Shown piece by piece: positions 9,428 to 20,894 of a stretch of 64,000 bases of DNA. Location: positions 1,736,001 through 1,800,000 of the forward strand of contig NZ_QTJP01000001.1 of assembly GCF_003391115.1 (NCBI RefSeq), in the 5' to 3' direction. Position numbers and translations under genes: made by a program. The first letter of the stretch is position 1; every line of letters starts with the position of its first letter. Below the pieces are notes generated by a model, which was not told the DNA's origin, ran no database searches, and saw only the letters and a program-made list of their open reading frames with translations. The stretch is from Sphingomonas crusticola. Lineage in GTDB: Bacteria > Pseudomonadota > Alphaproteobacteria > Sphingomonadales > Sphingomonadaceae.

Positions 9428-10000
9428 TCAACCCCGCGTTGCGCCGGGCTTCCACAATATGTCGCCGCCGGCCTGCGCATTGAGCAATCGCGCGAGCACG
9501 AACAGATGGTCGGACAGGCGATTGATATAGGCAAGCGCCTGCGGGTTGAGCGCGACCTCGCAAGCAGCCGCAACCGCGGTTCGTTCGGCACGGCGCGTGA
9601 TGGCGCGCGCAAGATGGAGCTGGGCGGCGGCGGGCAGGCCACCGGGGAGGATGAAGGAGGTCAGATCGGCCAGCCCTTCGTTCATGCGGTCGATTTCATG
9701 TTCCAGCCGCGAGACCTGCGCGTCAGTGATACGCAACGTCATTTCCGAGGGCGTGAAATCCTCGCCCGGAGTGGCGAGATCGGCACCGAGATCGAACATT
9801 TCGTTCTGGATGCGCTCCAGCATCTCGCGCTCGGGACCTTCGCTCAGGCTCGCCGCCGCTACGCCGATCGCGCTATTGGCTTCGTCGACATCGCCGATCG
9901 CGGCAATGCGAGGCGATGCTTTGCTGACGCGTGATCCGTCAACCAAGCCGGTGTCCCCGGCATCGCCCGTGCGGGTGTAGATGCGGTTGAGCTTGACCAC
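9428..10000 (-). CDS. Cob(I)yrinic acid a,c-diamide adenosyltransferase, PduO type
   Basis: This enzyme transfers the adenosyl group of ATP to cob(I)alamin to make coenzyme B12. It is 190 residues, typical of PduO/MMAB-type enzymes. The ATP-binding N-terminus reads YTRTGDAGDTGLVDG and is followed by GDVDEANSAIG. The LPGG loop and the C-terminal NRLSDHLFVLAR helix are also conserved. It starts one base after the stop of the small membrane protein gene, so the two are co-translated, a pairing common in alphaproteobacteria. Confidence 0.93.
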   Translation of the reverse strand: MVKLNRIYTRTGDAGDTGLVDGSRVSKASPRIAAIGDVDEANSAIGVAAASLSEGPEREMLERIQNEMFDLGADLATPGEDFTPSEMTLRITDAQVSRLEHEIDRMNEGLADLTSFILPGGLPAAAQLHLARAITRRAERTAVAAACEVALNPQALAYINRLSDHLFVLARLLNAQAGGDILWKPGATRG

Positions 10001-10001
10001 G

Positions 10002-10241
10002 TCAGCCCGCGTGGCCGCGCGCGATCATCAGGAACAGGGCAGCCAGCACGACCGCAATCGCCTGGAACTGGATACGGCGCCACATCATCTTGTTCTGGGC
10101 GAGGCCCGACTTGCTGACGCCCTGATTGTTCACTTCCTCATGATTGGCCTTGAGCATGAGGATCACGCCCCGCACGATCGAGACGAGCGCGCCGATCGCG
10201 CACAGGATGATGAGGATGAAGAGGAAGGTTTGCATGGTCAT
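10002..10241 (-). CDS. Small twin-transmembrane HIG1-domain-like protein
   Basis: A 79-residue membrane protein with two hydrophobic helices (about residues 4-30 and 55-75) joined by a polar loop containing NKMMWRRIQFQAIAV. The R(I)xFQ pattern ahead of the second helix is typical of HIG_1_N proteins, which associate with respiratory complexes in mitochondria and alphaproteobacteria. Its place beside the cobalamin adenosyltransferase is conserved in the class but the reason is unknown. Confidence 0.75.
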   Translation of the reverse strand: MTMQTFLFILIILCAIGALVSIVRGVILMLKANHEEVNNQGVSKSGLAQNKMMWRRIQFQAIAVVLAALFLMIARGHAG

Positions 10242-10250
10242 CCACGCTAT

Positions 10251-11105
10251 CTAGGCGTCGCCCGCGTCCGCGCCAATGGGGACTTGTCCCGCGCGCAGCG
10301 AAGCCAGCAATATATCCGGGTCGCTTCCGTGCGCACGAAGGTCCGCCAGTGACCGCGCGCCGTTGCGCTTGGCGAGGCGCTGGCCGTCCGCTCCAAGCAG
10401 CAATTGGTGATGATGGTAGCGCGGGGTAGGCAGGCCGAGCAGGGCCTGGAGCAGCCGGTGGACATGGGTCGCGGCGAACAGATCGACGCCGCGCACCACG
10501 TCGGTCACGCCTTGCGCCGCGTCGTCGATCGTCACCGCGAGGTGGTAGGACGTCGGCGTTTCCTTGCGCGCCAGCACCACATCGCCTTGCGGCAGCGGGT
10601 CCGCGTCGACCCAGCCGACGGTCGCGTCATGCCAGCGCAGCGCGCCGGTTCGAGCATGTGCTGCCGTCATGTCCAGCCGCCAGCAATGCGGTTCACCAGC
10701 GCGGCGCTCGCGCTCCGCCGCCGTCAGCGCACGGCATGTTCCCGGGTAAATCGGCCCCGCATCGCCATGCGGCGCACTCGCGCTGGCGGTAATTTCGGCG
10801 CGCGTACAGAAACAGGGGTAGACCAGGCCCAGCGCCTTCAACCGCTCAAACGCTGCGCCGTAGAGCGTCATACGGCGGGATTGGCACACGACCGGGCCGT
10901 CCCATGCCAGCCCGAGCCAGCGCAGATCCTCCTCAATACCGCCGACGAACGCTTCGCGGCTGCGTGTGCCATCGATATCCTCGATCCGCAGCAGGAAGCG
11001 GCCGCCGGCTTCACGGGCGAGATCATGGGCGCGTACCGCGGAAAAGGCGTGACCGAGGTGCAGCCGCCCGGTCGGGCTCGGAGCGAAGCGGGAAATGCGC
11101 AACAC
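10251..11105 (-). CDS. gluQ: Glutamyl-Q tRNA(Asp) synthetase
   Basis: GluQRS attaches glutamate to the queuosine base at position 34 of tRNA(Asp). It is a truncated GluRS paralogue lacking the anticodon-binding domain, which explains the 284-residue length. The class I signature is RFAPSPTGRLHLGHA at residues 6-20 and the KMSKS-like loop is LAKRNGARS. The zinc site is visible as CFC followed by Y and C in YPGTC. A queuosine-precursor transporter elsewhere in this window uses the same modified base. Confidence 0.95.
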   Translation of the reverse strand: MLRISRFAPSPTGRLHLGHAFSAVRAHDLAREAGGRFLLRIEDIDGTRSREAFVGGIEEDLRWLGLAWDGPVVCQSRRMTLYGAAFERLKALGLVYPCFCTRAEITASASAPHGDAGPIYPGTCRALTAAERERRAGEPHCWRLDMTAAHARTGALRWHDATVGWVDADPLPQGDVVLARKETPTSYHLAVTIDDAAQGVTDVVRGVDLFAATHVHRLLQALLGLPTPRYHHHQLLLGADGQRLAKRNGARSLADLRAHGSDPDILLASLRAGQVPIGADAGDA

Positions 11106-11295
11106 TATGGACTCTTTCGAAAACGGCGCTTGACCGCGAGTCGCGACAATGGTGTCATGCTTCCGTCACGCTGCTCTGGCAGGCGGCAGGACGACGGAGA
11201 CGCAGCGGCAACAGCCTCTCGCCTCCCGAGTGCGACGGGACCGAGTGACGATCCTGGCCGATGTGCTCCGCCGACGCGGAGGGCTTGGTCGTTCC

Positions 11296-11862
11296 ATGTA
11301 TCATCCTGATCTCATTCGACATCCGGACAGCTGCCCCACTTTGGTGTTGAACGCGGATTATACGCCGCTGTCTTATTACCCGCTTTCGATCTGGCCGTGG
11401 CAGACCGCGATCAAGGCGGTGTTCCTCGATCGCGTCGCCATCATCTCGCATTACGAACGCGAGGTGAGAAGCCCGACGCATACGATCAAGCTGCCGTCGG
11501 TGATCGCGCTCAAGCAATATGTGCGCCCTTCCGCGCATCCGGCGTTCACGCGGTTCAATCTGTTCCTGCGCGATCGCTTCTCCTGCCAATATTGCGGGAC
11601 GTTGAGCGACCTGACCTTCGACCATGTCATCCCGCGCGCCCAGGGCGGGCGCACGACGTGGGAGAATGTCTCCACCGCCTGCGCGCCGTGCAATCTGCGC
11701 AAGGGCGGGCGGACGCCACGCCAGGCCGGCATGAAGCTCGACGAGCTGCCCTATCGCCCGACCTCGTGGCAGCTGCAGGAAAATGGCCGCAGCTTCCCGC
11801 CCAACTATCTGCACGACTCCTGGCGCGACTGGCTTTACTGGGACATCGAATTGGAGGCTTAG
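11296..11862 (+). CDS. HNH endonuclease family protein
   Basis: A 188-residue protein with an N-terminal beta region (LVLNADYTPLSYYPL) and a C-terminal HNH_5-type domain: CQYC, then DHVIPRAQGG, then ENVSTACAPCNLRKG, giving two zinc-binding Cys pairs around the His/Asn/His catalytic set. This subgroup is a widespread single-copy alphaproteobacterial gene of unknown physiological substrate. The frame is open 147 nt further upstream, but ATG 11296 begins the conserved region. It is divergent from gluQ, with 190 nt between. Confidence 0.85.
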   Translation: MYHPDLIRHPDSCPTLVLNADYTPLSYYPLSIWPWQTAIKAVFLDRVAIISHYEREVRSPTHTIKLPSVIALKQYVRPSAHPAFTRFNLFLRDRFSCQYCGTLSDLTFDHVIPRAQGGRTTWENVSTACAPCNLRKGGRTPRQAGMKLDELPYRPTSWQLQENGRSFPPNYLHDSWRDWLYWDIELEA

Positions 11863-11882
11863 GCGTTCTGTCCTGACCCGGA

Positions 11883-11983
11883 CCGTTCGTGTCGAGTAGG
11901 GTTCGAGCCTGTCGAGAACCCGTATCGAGACAGATCCCTCGATACGCCATCTCGACAAGCTCGATGGCACTCGGGACGAACGG
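11883..11983. repeat. Dispersed intergenic palindrome, 'CGATACG' family, copy 2
   Basis: Outer arms CCGTTCGTGTCGAGT (11883-11897) and ACTCGGGACGAACGG (11969-11983) are inverted copies with a few mismatches. Inside are further inverted words (GAGAACCCGTATCGAG, CCTCGATACG, CTCGACAAGCTCGA). It fills most of the gap between the HNH gene and the acyl-CoA dehydrogenase. Confidence 0.75.
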
Positions 11984-12021
11984 CTTGGGCGTTGGCGACG
12001 CCCGGTCTTCGCAGATATTCG

Positions 12022-13221
12022 ATGGAGTTGGCCGTGGCCGCCGGTAGCGCATTTCAATGGGACGATCCGCTGTTGCTGGAAGACCAGCTCGGCGAGGAAG
12101 ATAAAATGATCCGCGACACCGCGCGTGGCTATGCGCAGGACAAGCTCGCGCCGCGCGTGCAGGAGGCCTATGCCAACGAGCATACCGATCGCGCCATCTT
12201 CGACGAGATGGGCGCGCTTGGCCTGCTGGGCGTCACCCTGCCCGAGCACTATGGCGGCGTCGGCGCTTCCTATGTCAGCTACGGGCTGGTCGCGCGCGAG
12301 ATCGAGCGCGTGGATTCGGGCTATCGCTCGATGATGAGCGTGCAGTCCTCGCTCGTCATGTATCCGATCCATGCTTACGGCTCCGACACCCAGCGCGAAC
12401 GCTGGCTGCCGAAGCTTGCCTCGGGCGAAGCGATCGGCTGCTTCGGCCTCACCGAGCCTGAGGCGGGCTCCGATCCGGGCGGCATGCGCACCCGCGCCGA
12501 AAAGATCGACGGCGGCTATCGCCTGACCGGCGAAAAGATCTGGATCACCAATTCGCCGATCGCCGACGTCTTCGTGGTGTGGGCCAAGTCCGACGCGCAT
12601 GACGGCAAGATCCGCGGCTTCGTGCTGGAAAAGGGCATGAAGGGGCTGAGCGCGCCCAAGATCGAGGGCAAATTGTCGCTGCGCGCCTCGGTTACCGGCG
12701 GGATCGTCATGGAGGGCGTCGAGGTCTCGGAGGACCATCTCCTGCCCAACGCGCAAGGCTTAGGCGGCCCCTTCGGTTGCCTCAACCGCGCGCGTTACGG
12801 CATCGGCTGGGGCGTGATGGGCGCGGCCGAGGATTGCTGGCATCGCGCGCGCCAATACACGCTCGACCGGCGCCAGTTCGGCCGGCCGCTGGCGGCAACC
12901 CAGCTCGTCCAGAAGAAGCTGGCCGACATGCAGACCGAGATCACGCTGGGCCTGCAGGCGGCGTTGCGCGTCGGACGGCTGTTCGACGAGGGCCGCATGG
13001 CGCCCGAGATGATCAGCCTGATCAAGCGCAACAATTGCGGCAAGGCGCTCGATATCGCGCGGATGGCGCGCGACATGCACGGCGGCAATGGCATCACCGG
13101 CGAATATCATGTCATCCGCCACGCCCAGAATCTGGAGACGGTGAACACCTATGAGGGCACGCATGACGTCCACGCGCTGATCCTCGGCCGCGCCCAGACC
13201 GGGCTGCAGGCGTTCGGCTGA
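12022..13221 (+). CDS. gcdH: Glutaryl-CoA dehydrogenase (acyl-CoA dehydrogenase family)
   Basis: An FAD enzyme that oxidises and decarboxylates glutaryl-CoA to crotonyl-CoA in lysine and tryptophan breakdown. The 399 residues show the ACAD motifs [13 protein letters not shown] and [17 protein letters not shown] and the C-terminal [10 protein letters not shown] carry the catalytic Glu in the position and context typical of GCDH rather than other ACADs. The start is uncertain: ATG 12022 has no clear ribosome site, and an ATG 30 nt earlier and a GTG at 12034 are also possible. Its stop shares one base with the pdxH start. Confidence 0.9.
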   Translation: MELAVAAGSAFQWDDPLLLEDQLGEEDKMIRDTARGYAQDKLAPRVQEAYANEHTDRAIFDEMGALGLLGVTLPEHYGGVGASYVSYGLVAREIERVDSGYRSMMSVQSSLVMYPIHAYGSDTQRERWLPKLASGEAIGCFGLTEPEAGSDPGGMRTRAEKIDGGYRLTGEKIWITNSPIADVFVVWAKSDAHDGKIRGFVLEKGMKGLSAPKIEGKLSLRASVTGGIVMEGVEVSEDHLLPNAQGLGGPFGCLNRARYGIGWGVMGAAEDCWHRARQYTLDRRQFGRPLAATQLVQKKLADMQTEITLGLQAALRVGRLFDEGRMAPEMISLIKRNNCGKALDIARMARDMHGGNGITGEYHVIRHAQNLETVNTYEGTHDVHALILGRAQTGLQAFG

Positions 13222-13799
13222 TGGCGGACGATCCTTTCGCCTTGTTCGACGGCTGGTATGCCGAGGCGCGTGAATCGGAGATCAACGATTCCAACGCGAT
13301 GACGGTCTCGAGCGTTGGCGCCGATGGTCAACCATCGTCGCGCATGGTGCTCCTCAAGGGTCACGATGCGCGTGGCTTCGTCTTCTACACCAATCTCCAG
13401 AGCCGCAAGGCGCGCGAGCTGATCGATCGGCCCAAGGCGGCTCTGCTGTTCCACTGGAAGTCGCTGCGCCGTCAGGTGCGGATCGAAGGGCCGGTGGGAG
13501 AGGTGTCGCAGGACGAGGCGGATGCCTATTTCGCGACCCGCGGGCGGGATTCACAAGTCGGCGCATGGGCTTCCGATCAGTCGCAGCCCTTGCCGTCACG
13601 CGAGATATTCGAGGCGCGCTTCGCCGAAATGGAGGCACGCTTCGACGGCCAGGCGGTGCCGCGTCCGCCGCACTGGTCGGGCTTCCGGGTGGAGCCTCTC
13701 ACGATCGAATTCTGGCAGGATCGCCCGCACCGCTTGCACGAACGCCGCCTCTTCACCCGCACCGACGGCGGCTGGGACGAAGGATTGCTCTACCCGTGA
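13221..13799 (+). CDS. pdxH: Pyridoxamine 5'-phosphate oxidase
   Basis: An FMN-dependent cytoplasmic enzyme that oxidises pyridoxine/pyridoxamine 5'-phosphate to pyridoxal 5'-phosphate. It is 192 residues. Conserved segments are [22 protein letters not shown], the FMN-contact stretch [13 protein letters not shown] and the C-terminal [10 protein letters not shown] with the substrate-binding basic residues. TGATG overlap with gcdH and GTGA overlap with the next gene put the three in one translated unit. Confidence 0.96.
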   Translation: MADDPFALFDGWYAEARESEINDSNAMTVSSVGADGQPSSRMVLLKGHDARGFVFYTNLQSRKARELIDRPKAALLFHWKSLRRQVRIEGPVGEVSQDEADAYFATRGRDSQVGAWASDQSQPLPSREIFEARFAEMEARFDGQAVPRPPHWSGFRVEPLTIEFWQDRPHRLHERRLFTRTDGGWDEGLLYP

Positions 13800-14578
13800 C
13801 CACGCTGCCATTCACCCAGGTCGATGCCTTTGCCGACCGCCCGTTCACGGGCAATCCGGCCGCCGTGATGCCGCTCGAAGCGTGGCTCGACGACGAAATG
13901 CTGCAGGCGATCGGCGCCGAGAATAATTTGTCGGAAACCGCCTTCACCATTCCAGCAAGCGGTGACGCCGATTTCGAACTTCGCTGGTTCACGCCGAACA
14001 GCGAGGTGGCGCTGTGCGGCCACGCGACACTGGCGTCCGCGCATGCACTGATCGGCGACCGCGAGGAGATACGCTTCCGCACACGCAAGGCCGGCGTGCT
14101 GACCGTGCGCCGCGACGGCGACGGCTACGCCATGTCGTTGCCGGCATGGAAGCCGGAGCCCAAGCCCATGCCCGAAATCGCCCAGGCGATCGGCCCGGTG
14201 CCGGTCGAGACATTGTGGCATCCCGGCCGCTATTCGGTGCTGGTCTACCACGACGAGGCAACGGTGCGCGCTTTAACGCCGGACTTCGCTGCGCTGCGGC
14301 CCTTGGGCGACGTGCTCTACATCGCGACTGCGCGTGGGGAGACGGCGGACATCGTCAGCCGCGCCTTCGCGCCCGGCGCCGGCATCGACGAGGATCCGGT
14401 GACCGGATCGGCGCATGCGGTGGTGGCGCCTTATTGGGCGGAGAAATTGGGCCGCGCCCATTTCACCGCGTTCCAGGCATCGGCGCGGGGCGGTCGCATG
14501 ACCTGTACGGTCGAGAATGATCGCGTCGTCCTCGGGGGTAAGTGCGTGACGGTAATCGAGGGGCGGTTCACGCTCTAA
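13796..14578 (+). CDS. PhzF family isomerase/epimerase
   Basis: A 260-residue PhzF-like protein of the diaminopimelate-epimerase fold, with the two-lobed pattern [13 protein letters not shown] N-terminus (here [13 protein letters not shown]), [16 protein letters not shown] and [12 protein letters not shown] in the second lobe. The catalytic Glu of true PhzF corresponds to the Glu in NNLSETAF. There are no phenazine genes nearby, so it is one of the many family members with unknown substrate. The start is taken as GTG 13796, which overlaps the pdxH stop in GTGA; no ATG is suitably placed. Confidence 0.9.
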   Translation: MTTLPFTQVDAFADRPFTGNPAAVMPLEAWLDDEMLQAIGAENNLSETAFTIPASGDADFELRWFTPNSEVALCGHATLASAHALIGDREEIRFRTRKAGVLTVRRDGDGYAMSLPAWKPEPKPMPEIAQAIGPVPVETLWHPGRYSVLVYHDEATVRALTPDFAALRPLGDVLYIATARGETADIVSRAFAPGAGIDEDPVTGSAHAVVAPYWAEKLGRAHFTAFQASARGGRMTCTVENDRVVLGGKCVTVIEGRFTL

Positions 14579-14579
14579 T

Positions 14580-14660
14580 CGTCATGCCGGACTTGTCGGC
14601 ATCCATCGGTGCGCCGAGACTCGTTGCGCGGTGGACCCGGGAACCAGTGTGGCGTGACGG
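14580..14660. repeat. Dispersed palindromic repeat, 'CGTCATGCC' family
   Basis: Begins CGTCATGCCGGACTTG and ends GGCGTGACGG with GGTGGACCCGGG between. This is the same word set as 63323-63417 (where it ends in GGCCCGGCATGACG). It fills the gap between the convergent phzF and mnmA genes and could form a stem that ends both transcripts. Confidence 0.6.
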
Positions 14661-14667
14661 CAGCGAA

Positions 14668-15771
14668 TTAAGCCGCTTCCAGCTCCGCTGCGACCGTCTC
14701 CTCGATCCAGCCCCCGCCGAGCACGCGGTCGCCATCGTACAGCACGGCCGCCTGGCCCGGCGCGACGCCATATTCGGGTGACTCGAACCAGACGGTCTCG
14801 CCGTCGAAGCGCGCCGGCACCGGCTTGGCGAGCGAGCGCACCTTGACCGACAGATCGCCGCCCGGCGTTCCGCCAAGCCAGTTGATTTCGCTCAAGCGCG
14901 CGGCGCGCACCGCCAGCGCCTGACGCGGGCCGACGACGAGGCGGCGCTCGCCCGCCTCGATCCGTACCACATATAGCGGCTCGGGCGTTCCGCCGATCTC
15001 GATCCCGCGCCGCTGCCCAACTGTGAAACCGGCGACGCCGCGATGCTGCCCGATCACGCGCCCGGCCAGGTCGACGATTTCGCCGGGGGCGGCGGCTTCC
15101 GGACGCAGCTTGCGCACCAGTCCGCCATAATCGCCGTCGGGCACGAAACAGATATCCTGGCTGTCGGGCTTGGCCGCGACGACAAGACCATATTCGGCGG
15201 CGATCTCGCGCACGCGCTGCTTGGGCATGCCGCCCAAGGGGAAGCGCAGATAATCAAGCTGGTCGCGCGTCGTCGCGAACAGGAAATAGCTCTGGTCGCG
15301 TGCCGGATCGTGCGCGCGGTGGAGTTCCGTGCCCCGCGTGCCGACAATACGGCGGACATAATGGCCGGTCGCCAGGCAATCGGCGCCGAGCTCGCGCGCG
15401 AGCCTGAACAGATCGGTGAATTTGACGCTCTGGTTGCAGCGCACGCACGGGATCGGCGTGCGGCCGGCGACATAATCGTCGGCGAAGCGATCGATCACCG
15501 CCTCCCGAAAGGCGCTCTCATAATCGAACACGTAATGGGCGATGCCAAGCCGTTCGGCGACCGCACGCGCATCCGCGATATCCTTGCCCGCGCAGCAGCT
15601 GCCGGCGCGGCCGGCCGCCGCGCCATGATCGTAGAGCTGGAGCGTGACGCCGATCGTCTCGGCCCCGCTCGCGGCCGCCAACGCGGCGACAACCGAGCTG
15701 TCGACGCCGCCCGACATGGCGACGACGATCCGGCGCCGCGGGGCGCTTCCAAGCTGAAACAGATCATCCAC
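14668..15771 (-). CDS. mnmA: tRNA-specific 2-thiouridylase
   Basis: MnmA activates U34 of tRNA(Lys/Glu/Gln) with ATP and transfers sulfur to make s2U34. The 367 residues include the PP-loop [13 protein letters not shown] near the N-terminus. The nucleophilic and persulfide cysteines are in TPIPCVRCN and [11 protein letters not shown], and the C-terminal beta-barrel ends near [13 protein letters not shown]. It is a stand-alone gene, convergent with phzF and divergent from the GlsB-type gene. Confidence 0.97.
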   Translation of the reverse strand: MDDLFQLGSAPRRRIVVAMSGGVDSSVVAALAAASGAETIGVTLQLYDHGAAAGRAGSCCAGKDIADARAVAERLGIAHYVFDYESAFREAVIDRFADDYVAGRTPIPCVRCNQSVKFTDLFRLARELGADCLATGHYVRRIVGTRGTELHRAHDPARDQSYFLFATTRDQLDYLRFPLGGMPKQRVREIAAEYGLVVAAKPDSQDICFVPDGDYGGLVRKLRPEAAAPGEIVDLAGRVIGQHRGVAGFTVGQRRGIEIGGTPEPLYVVRIEAGERRLVVGPRQALAVRAARLSEINWLGGTPGGDLSVKVRSLAKPVPARFDGETVWFESPEYGVAPGQAAVLYDGDRVLGGGWIEETVAAELEAA

Positions 15772-15850
15772 GATGCCGCCGCCTTAGCCGATTGCACGCC
15801 AAATGGGAAAGATTTGCCCGATTGCGAGGCGTAGCAATCTTAGCGGACCC

Positions 15851-15876
15851 GGAACAAATTTCGTTTCCGGCGCGTA
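15851..15876 (+). promoter_or_regulatory. Candidate EcfG (general stress response) promoter
   Basis: GGAAC at 15851-15855 is followed after 17 nt by CGTA at 15873-15876. EcfG-type sigma factors of alphaproteobacteria recognise GGAAC-N16/17-CGTT, so this differs only in the last base. It lies about 60 nt ahead of the GlsB-type stress membrane protein, a family often in the general stress regulon. Supported by motif and context, not tested. Confidence 0.45.
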
Positions 15877-15935
15877 TCCACCACCAGATCGCCGTATGCG
15901 TATCTGTTCGGCGGCGGCGAACAGGAGGGACCGAT

Positions 15936-16196
15936 ATGATTGGACTTATTATTTGGCTGGTGATCGGCGGCGTCGTCGGCTGGCTCGCAAGCATCATCAT
16001 GCGCACTGATGCGCAGCAGGGCATCCTGCTGAATGTGGTCGTCGGCATCGTCGGCGCGTTCATCGCTGGCTTGATCTTCTCGGGCGGCAGCATCAACAAT
16101 CAGCCGCTCAACCTCTACACGTTCCTGACTTCGCTGGTGGGCGCCGTGGTGCTGCTCGCGATCGTCAATCTGATCCGTCGCGGCTCCGTCCGCTAA
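15936..16196 (+). CDS. GlsB/YeaQ/YmgE family stress-response membrane protein
   Basis: An 86-residue transglycosylase-associated-type (PF04226) membrane protein with three hydrophobic helices. The Gly-rich motif GLIIWLVIGGVVGWLAS opens it, and GILLNVVVGIVGAFIAGLIF follows. Relatives are induced by stress and stationary phase in many bacteria; the mechanism is not known. A near-perfect ribosome site, AGGAGG, ends 7 nt before the ATG at 15936, which fixes the start. A strong hairpin terminator follows. Confidence 0.9.
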   Translation: MIGLIIWLVIGGVVGWLASIIMRTDAQQGILLNVVVGIVGAFIAGLIFSGGSINNQPLNLYTFLTSLVGAVVLLAIVNLIRRGSVR

Positions 16197-16214
16197 GACG
16201 ATCTTTCGTTACGC

Positions 16215-16246
16215 AAGGGCCGTCACGCGCAGGCGTGGCGGCCCTT
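16215..16246. terminator. Bidirectional hairpin terminator between glsB-type gene and SIMPL gene
   Basis: A 14-bp stem (AAGGGCCGTCACGC paired with GCGTGGCGGCCCTT, one wobble) with a GCAG loop sits between two convergent genes. It can be read on both strands. T-runs are short (CCTTGTCGT), as is usual in GC-rich alphaproteobacteria. Confidence 0.75.
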
Positions 16247-16258
16247 GTCGTATCTGGC

Positions 16259-16951
16259 CTAGTTGAGCTCGAACACCACCGAGAGCGTGACGGTCAATTC
16301 CTGCTCACCAGCTTCGACCGGCGTGGCATCCGCCGCCTTGGCGCGCGACATCATCATCGGCCGCACGACCGGCGGCGCACCGTCGCTTTCGCTGATACGC
16401 ACGATCCGGCGCACCCTCAGCCCTGCCGCTTTGGCATAGAGTTCGGCGCGGGTACGAGCGATTGCCAATGCCTTGGCGCGCGCCTCGTCCAACGCCGATT
16501 CGGGTCGGTCGACCGAGAGCGTCGGCCCATCGATCTGGTTGGCGCCCGCCGCGACCAGCGCATCGAGCACGCTGCCGGCATTATTGAGATCCCGCAGCCG
16601 CACCGAGACTCGGTTACTCGCCTGGTAGCCGGTAAGAACCGGCGGCACATTGTCGCCATAGCGATATTGCGGCTGCAGGTTGATCGACTGCGTCTGAATG
16701 TCGCGATCGGCGACCCCGGCGCGCTTCAGTGCCGCCTCAGTGGTCGTCATCGCGGCCGCGTTGGCGCGCATCGCCTCGCCCGCTTTGTTGGCTTGGGTGA
16801 CCACGCCGGCGTTGATCACCATCAGGTCGGGCGTGCGCGTCGCAATGCCGGTGGCGGAGACGTCCAGCTCGGTTCCCGCGATCGGCGTGGTCGTCACATC
16901 CGCCAGCGCCGGCGTGGCGGCCAGCAGCGCCAAAGGCAGTAGAATTTTCAT
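16259..16951 (-). CDS. Periplasmic SIMPL domain (DUF541) protein
   Basis: A 230-residue secreted protein. The signal peptide (MKILLPLALLAATPALA) ends about residue 17. A DUF541/SIMPL domain follows, with the family features of an ISATG-like start (here LDVSATGIATRTPD), LKRAGVADRDIQTQSINLQPQY and a C-terminal VTLSVVFEL strand. Bacterial relatives such as BP26 are periplasmic or surface proteins, some of which oligomerise into rings; no enzymatic function is established. ATG 16951 begins the signal peptide; the longer frame upstream overlaps ligA and is unlikely. Confidence 0.85.
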   Translation of the reverse strand: MKILLPLALLAATPALADVTTTPIAGTELDVSATGIATRTPDLMVINAGVVTQANKAGEAMRANAAAMTTTEAALKRAGVADRDIQTQSINLQPQYRYGDNVPPVLTGYQASNRVSVRLRDLNNAGSVLDALVAAGANQIDGPTLSVDRPESALDEARAKALAIARTRAELYAKAAGLRVRRIVRISESDGAPPVVRPMMMSRAKAADATPVEAGEQELTVTLSVVFELN

Positions 16952-17031
16952 CGCGAATGTTCCTCCATTGGTAGTCCCGCTGATCGGCGAAATGCGCTGC
17001 ATCCGCGCTGAACGGACGATATGGAATTTGT

Positions 17032-19131
<2,100 letters not shown>

Positions 19132-20055
19132 CTAAACCGGGTCAACTCCCTTCGCCCAGGGCGCTTTGGCAAAGCGCCTGGCGAGATAGTCGATCAGCAC
19201 GCGCACGCGCGCCGGGCGAAGCGCGTTGGGCGGCGTCAGCAGGTTGAGCGCGATCGGCGGCGCCGACCAGTCCGGCAATATTTCCTCAAGCCGCCCGTCC
19301 GCCAGCCCGCGCCAGACGATGAAGTCGGGCAGCATGGCGATGCCGTGGCCGGCGCAAACCGCCGGCATGAAGACATCGCCATTGTTGGATCGGATGCGGC
19401 CGTGCAGCGGCACTGCATATTCGCCTTCGCGCGGATGATGTAGCCGCCACAGTTCCGGATTGGCGACGCCGGTATAGATCATGGCCTGATGATCGACGAG
19501 CTCGCGCGGGTGGCTGGGGCGCCCATGCCGTTCGAGGTAGCTCGGCGCAGCCACGATCGGCGCTCGGATCGCGCACAAGCGGCGGGCGCGCAGGCTCGAA
19601 TCGGCCAACGCCGCGATCCGCAGCGCGATGTCGAAGCCATCGCCAATCAGGTCGACCAAACTGTCGCTCAGCTGCAGATCGAGATCGACGTCGGGATATA
19701 GCGCCAGGAAATCCGGCAAAGCGGGGGCGAGATGCTCGAACCCGAAGGACATCGGCGCGGCGATCCGCACCAACCCGCGCGGCGTTTCGGCCTGATCCGA
19801 CGCTTCCGCCTCGGCCGCCTCGCCTTCGGCCAGGATACGCGCCGCGCGGCCAAGCGCGGCCTTCCCCGTCTCCGTCAGCGACAGCCGACGCGACGTGCGA
19901 TGGAGCAAAGGTGCGCCGAGCCTCTGCTCCAGCCGCGCCACCGCCTTCGATACGGTCGGCTTGGACAGGCGCAATTCGCTCGCCGCACGGGCAAACGAGC
20001 CGGTCTGCGCGATCTTGGCGAAGATCGCCCAAGCGTCGAAATCGGGAAGCCGCAT
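19132..20055 (-). CDS. LysR family transcriptional regulator
   Basis: A 307-residue LysR regulator. The N-terminal winged helix-turn-helix reads [21 protein letters not shown], with [17 protein letters not shown] at the wing, and is followed by a periplasmic-binding-protein-like effector domain from about residue 90. It is divergent from the pirin-wrbA pair across a 117-nt gap. LysR-pirin-quinone reductase sets are common in proteobacteria, so it probably controls those genes in response to quinones or electrophiles. That role is inferred from context. Confidence 0.93.
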   Translation of the reverse strand: MRLPDFDAWAIFAKIAQTGSFARAASELRLSKPTVSKAVARLEQRLGAPLLHRTSRRLSLTETGKAALGRAARILAEGEAAEAEASDQAETPRGLVRIAAPMSFGFEHLAPALPDFLALYPDVDLDLQLSDSLVDLIGDGFDIALRIAALADSSLRARRLCAIRAPIVAAPSYLERHGRPSHPRELVDHQAMIYTGVANPELWRLHHPREGEYAVPLHGRIRSNNGDVFMPAVCAGHGIAMLPDFIVWRGLADGRLEEILPDWSAPPIALNLLTPPNALRPARVRVLIDYLARRFAKAPWAKGVDPV

Positions 20056-20172
20056 GATCGTTATCCACCAACTTTGGGAAACGGTGCCTTGCCTTCAATT
20101 CTATTTTCTATGCGGCGGCGTCAACTATCTAGGTCAGGAACGTCGGGCACAGCGCCCGGCACGGAGATAGAC

Positions 20173-20871
20173 ATGATCGACGTCCGCCCCTTCAACACGC
20201 TCGGCGCCGCCAACCACGGCTGGCTCGATGCGCACCACCATTTCTCCTTCGCCGATTATTACGAGCCCAAGCGCATGAACTGGGGCAATATCCGCGTCTG
20301 GAACGACGACGCGATCGCTCCCAAGAGCGGCTTTCCCGCGCATCCCCATTCCGACATGGAGATCATCACCTACGTCCGCGAGGGTGCGATCACGCACCAG
20401 GACGGTCTCGGCAACAAGGGCCGCACCGAAGCGGGCGACGTGCAGGTGATGTCGGCCGGTAGCGGGATCACCCATGCCGAATATAATCTTGAGGACGAGA
20501 CCACCCGGCTGTTCCAGATCTGGATCATGCCGAGTCAGCGCGGCGGCAAGCCGAGCTGGGGCGCGCGGCCGTTCCCCAAGGGCGATCGCTCGGGCAAGTT
20601 CGTGACGCTGGCGTCCGGCTTTGCCGAAGATGGCGAGGCGCTGCCGATCCGGACCGAGGCCCGCGTGCTCGGCGCGACGCTCAAGAAGGGCGAAACCACC
20701 GATTATGCGCTCGGCGCCGACCGCCACGCTTATCTCGTGCCGGCCACCGGCAAGATCGAGATTAACGGCGTGGCCGCCAATGCCCGCGACGGCGTTGCCA
20801 TCAGAGACACCGAAATACTGTCGGTCACCGCGCTCGAAGATGCCGAGCTGGTGATGGTCGACGCCGCCTAA
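20173..20871 (+). CDS. Pirin family protein
   Basis: A 232-residue bicupin. The N-terminal cupin carries the metal-binding set in [12 protein letters not shown] and REGAITHQD, with [10 protein letters not shown] completing the His/Glu ligands, so it should bind Fe. Bacterial pirins such as YhhW can act as quercetin dioxygenases; others are regulatory. An AGATAG-containing purine stretch precedes the ATG at 20173. It is 23 nt upstream of wrbA in the same transcript. Confidence 0.92.
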   Translation: MIDVRPFNTLGAANHGWLDAHHHFSFADYYEPKRMNWGNIRVWNDDAIAPKSGFPAHPHSDMEIITYVREGAITHQDGLGNKGRTEAGDVQVMSAGSGITHAEYNLEDETTRLFQIWIMPSQRGGKPSWGARPFPKGDRSGKFVTLASGFAEDGEALPIRTEARVLGATLKKGETTDYALGADRHAYLVPATGKIEINGVAANARDGVAIRDTEILSVTALEDAELVMVDAA

Positions 20872-20894
20872 ACCGCTTCCCAGGGAGATTGAAG

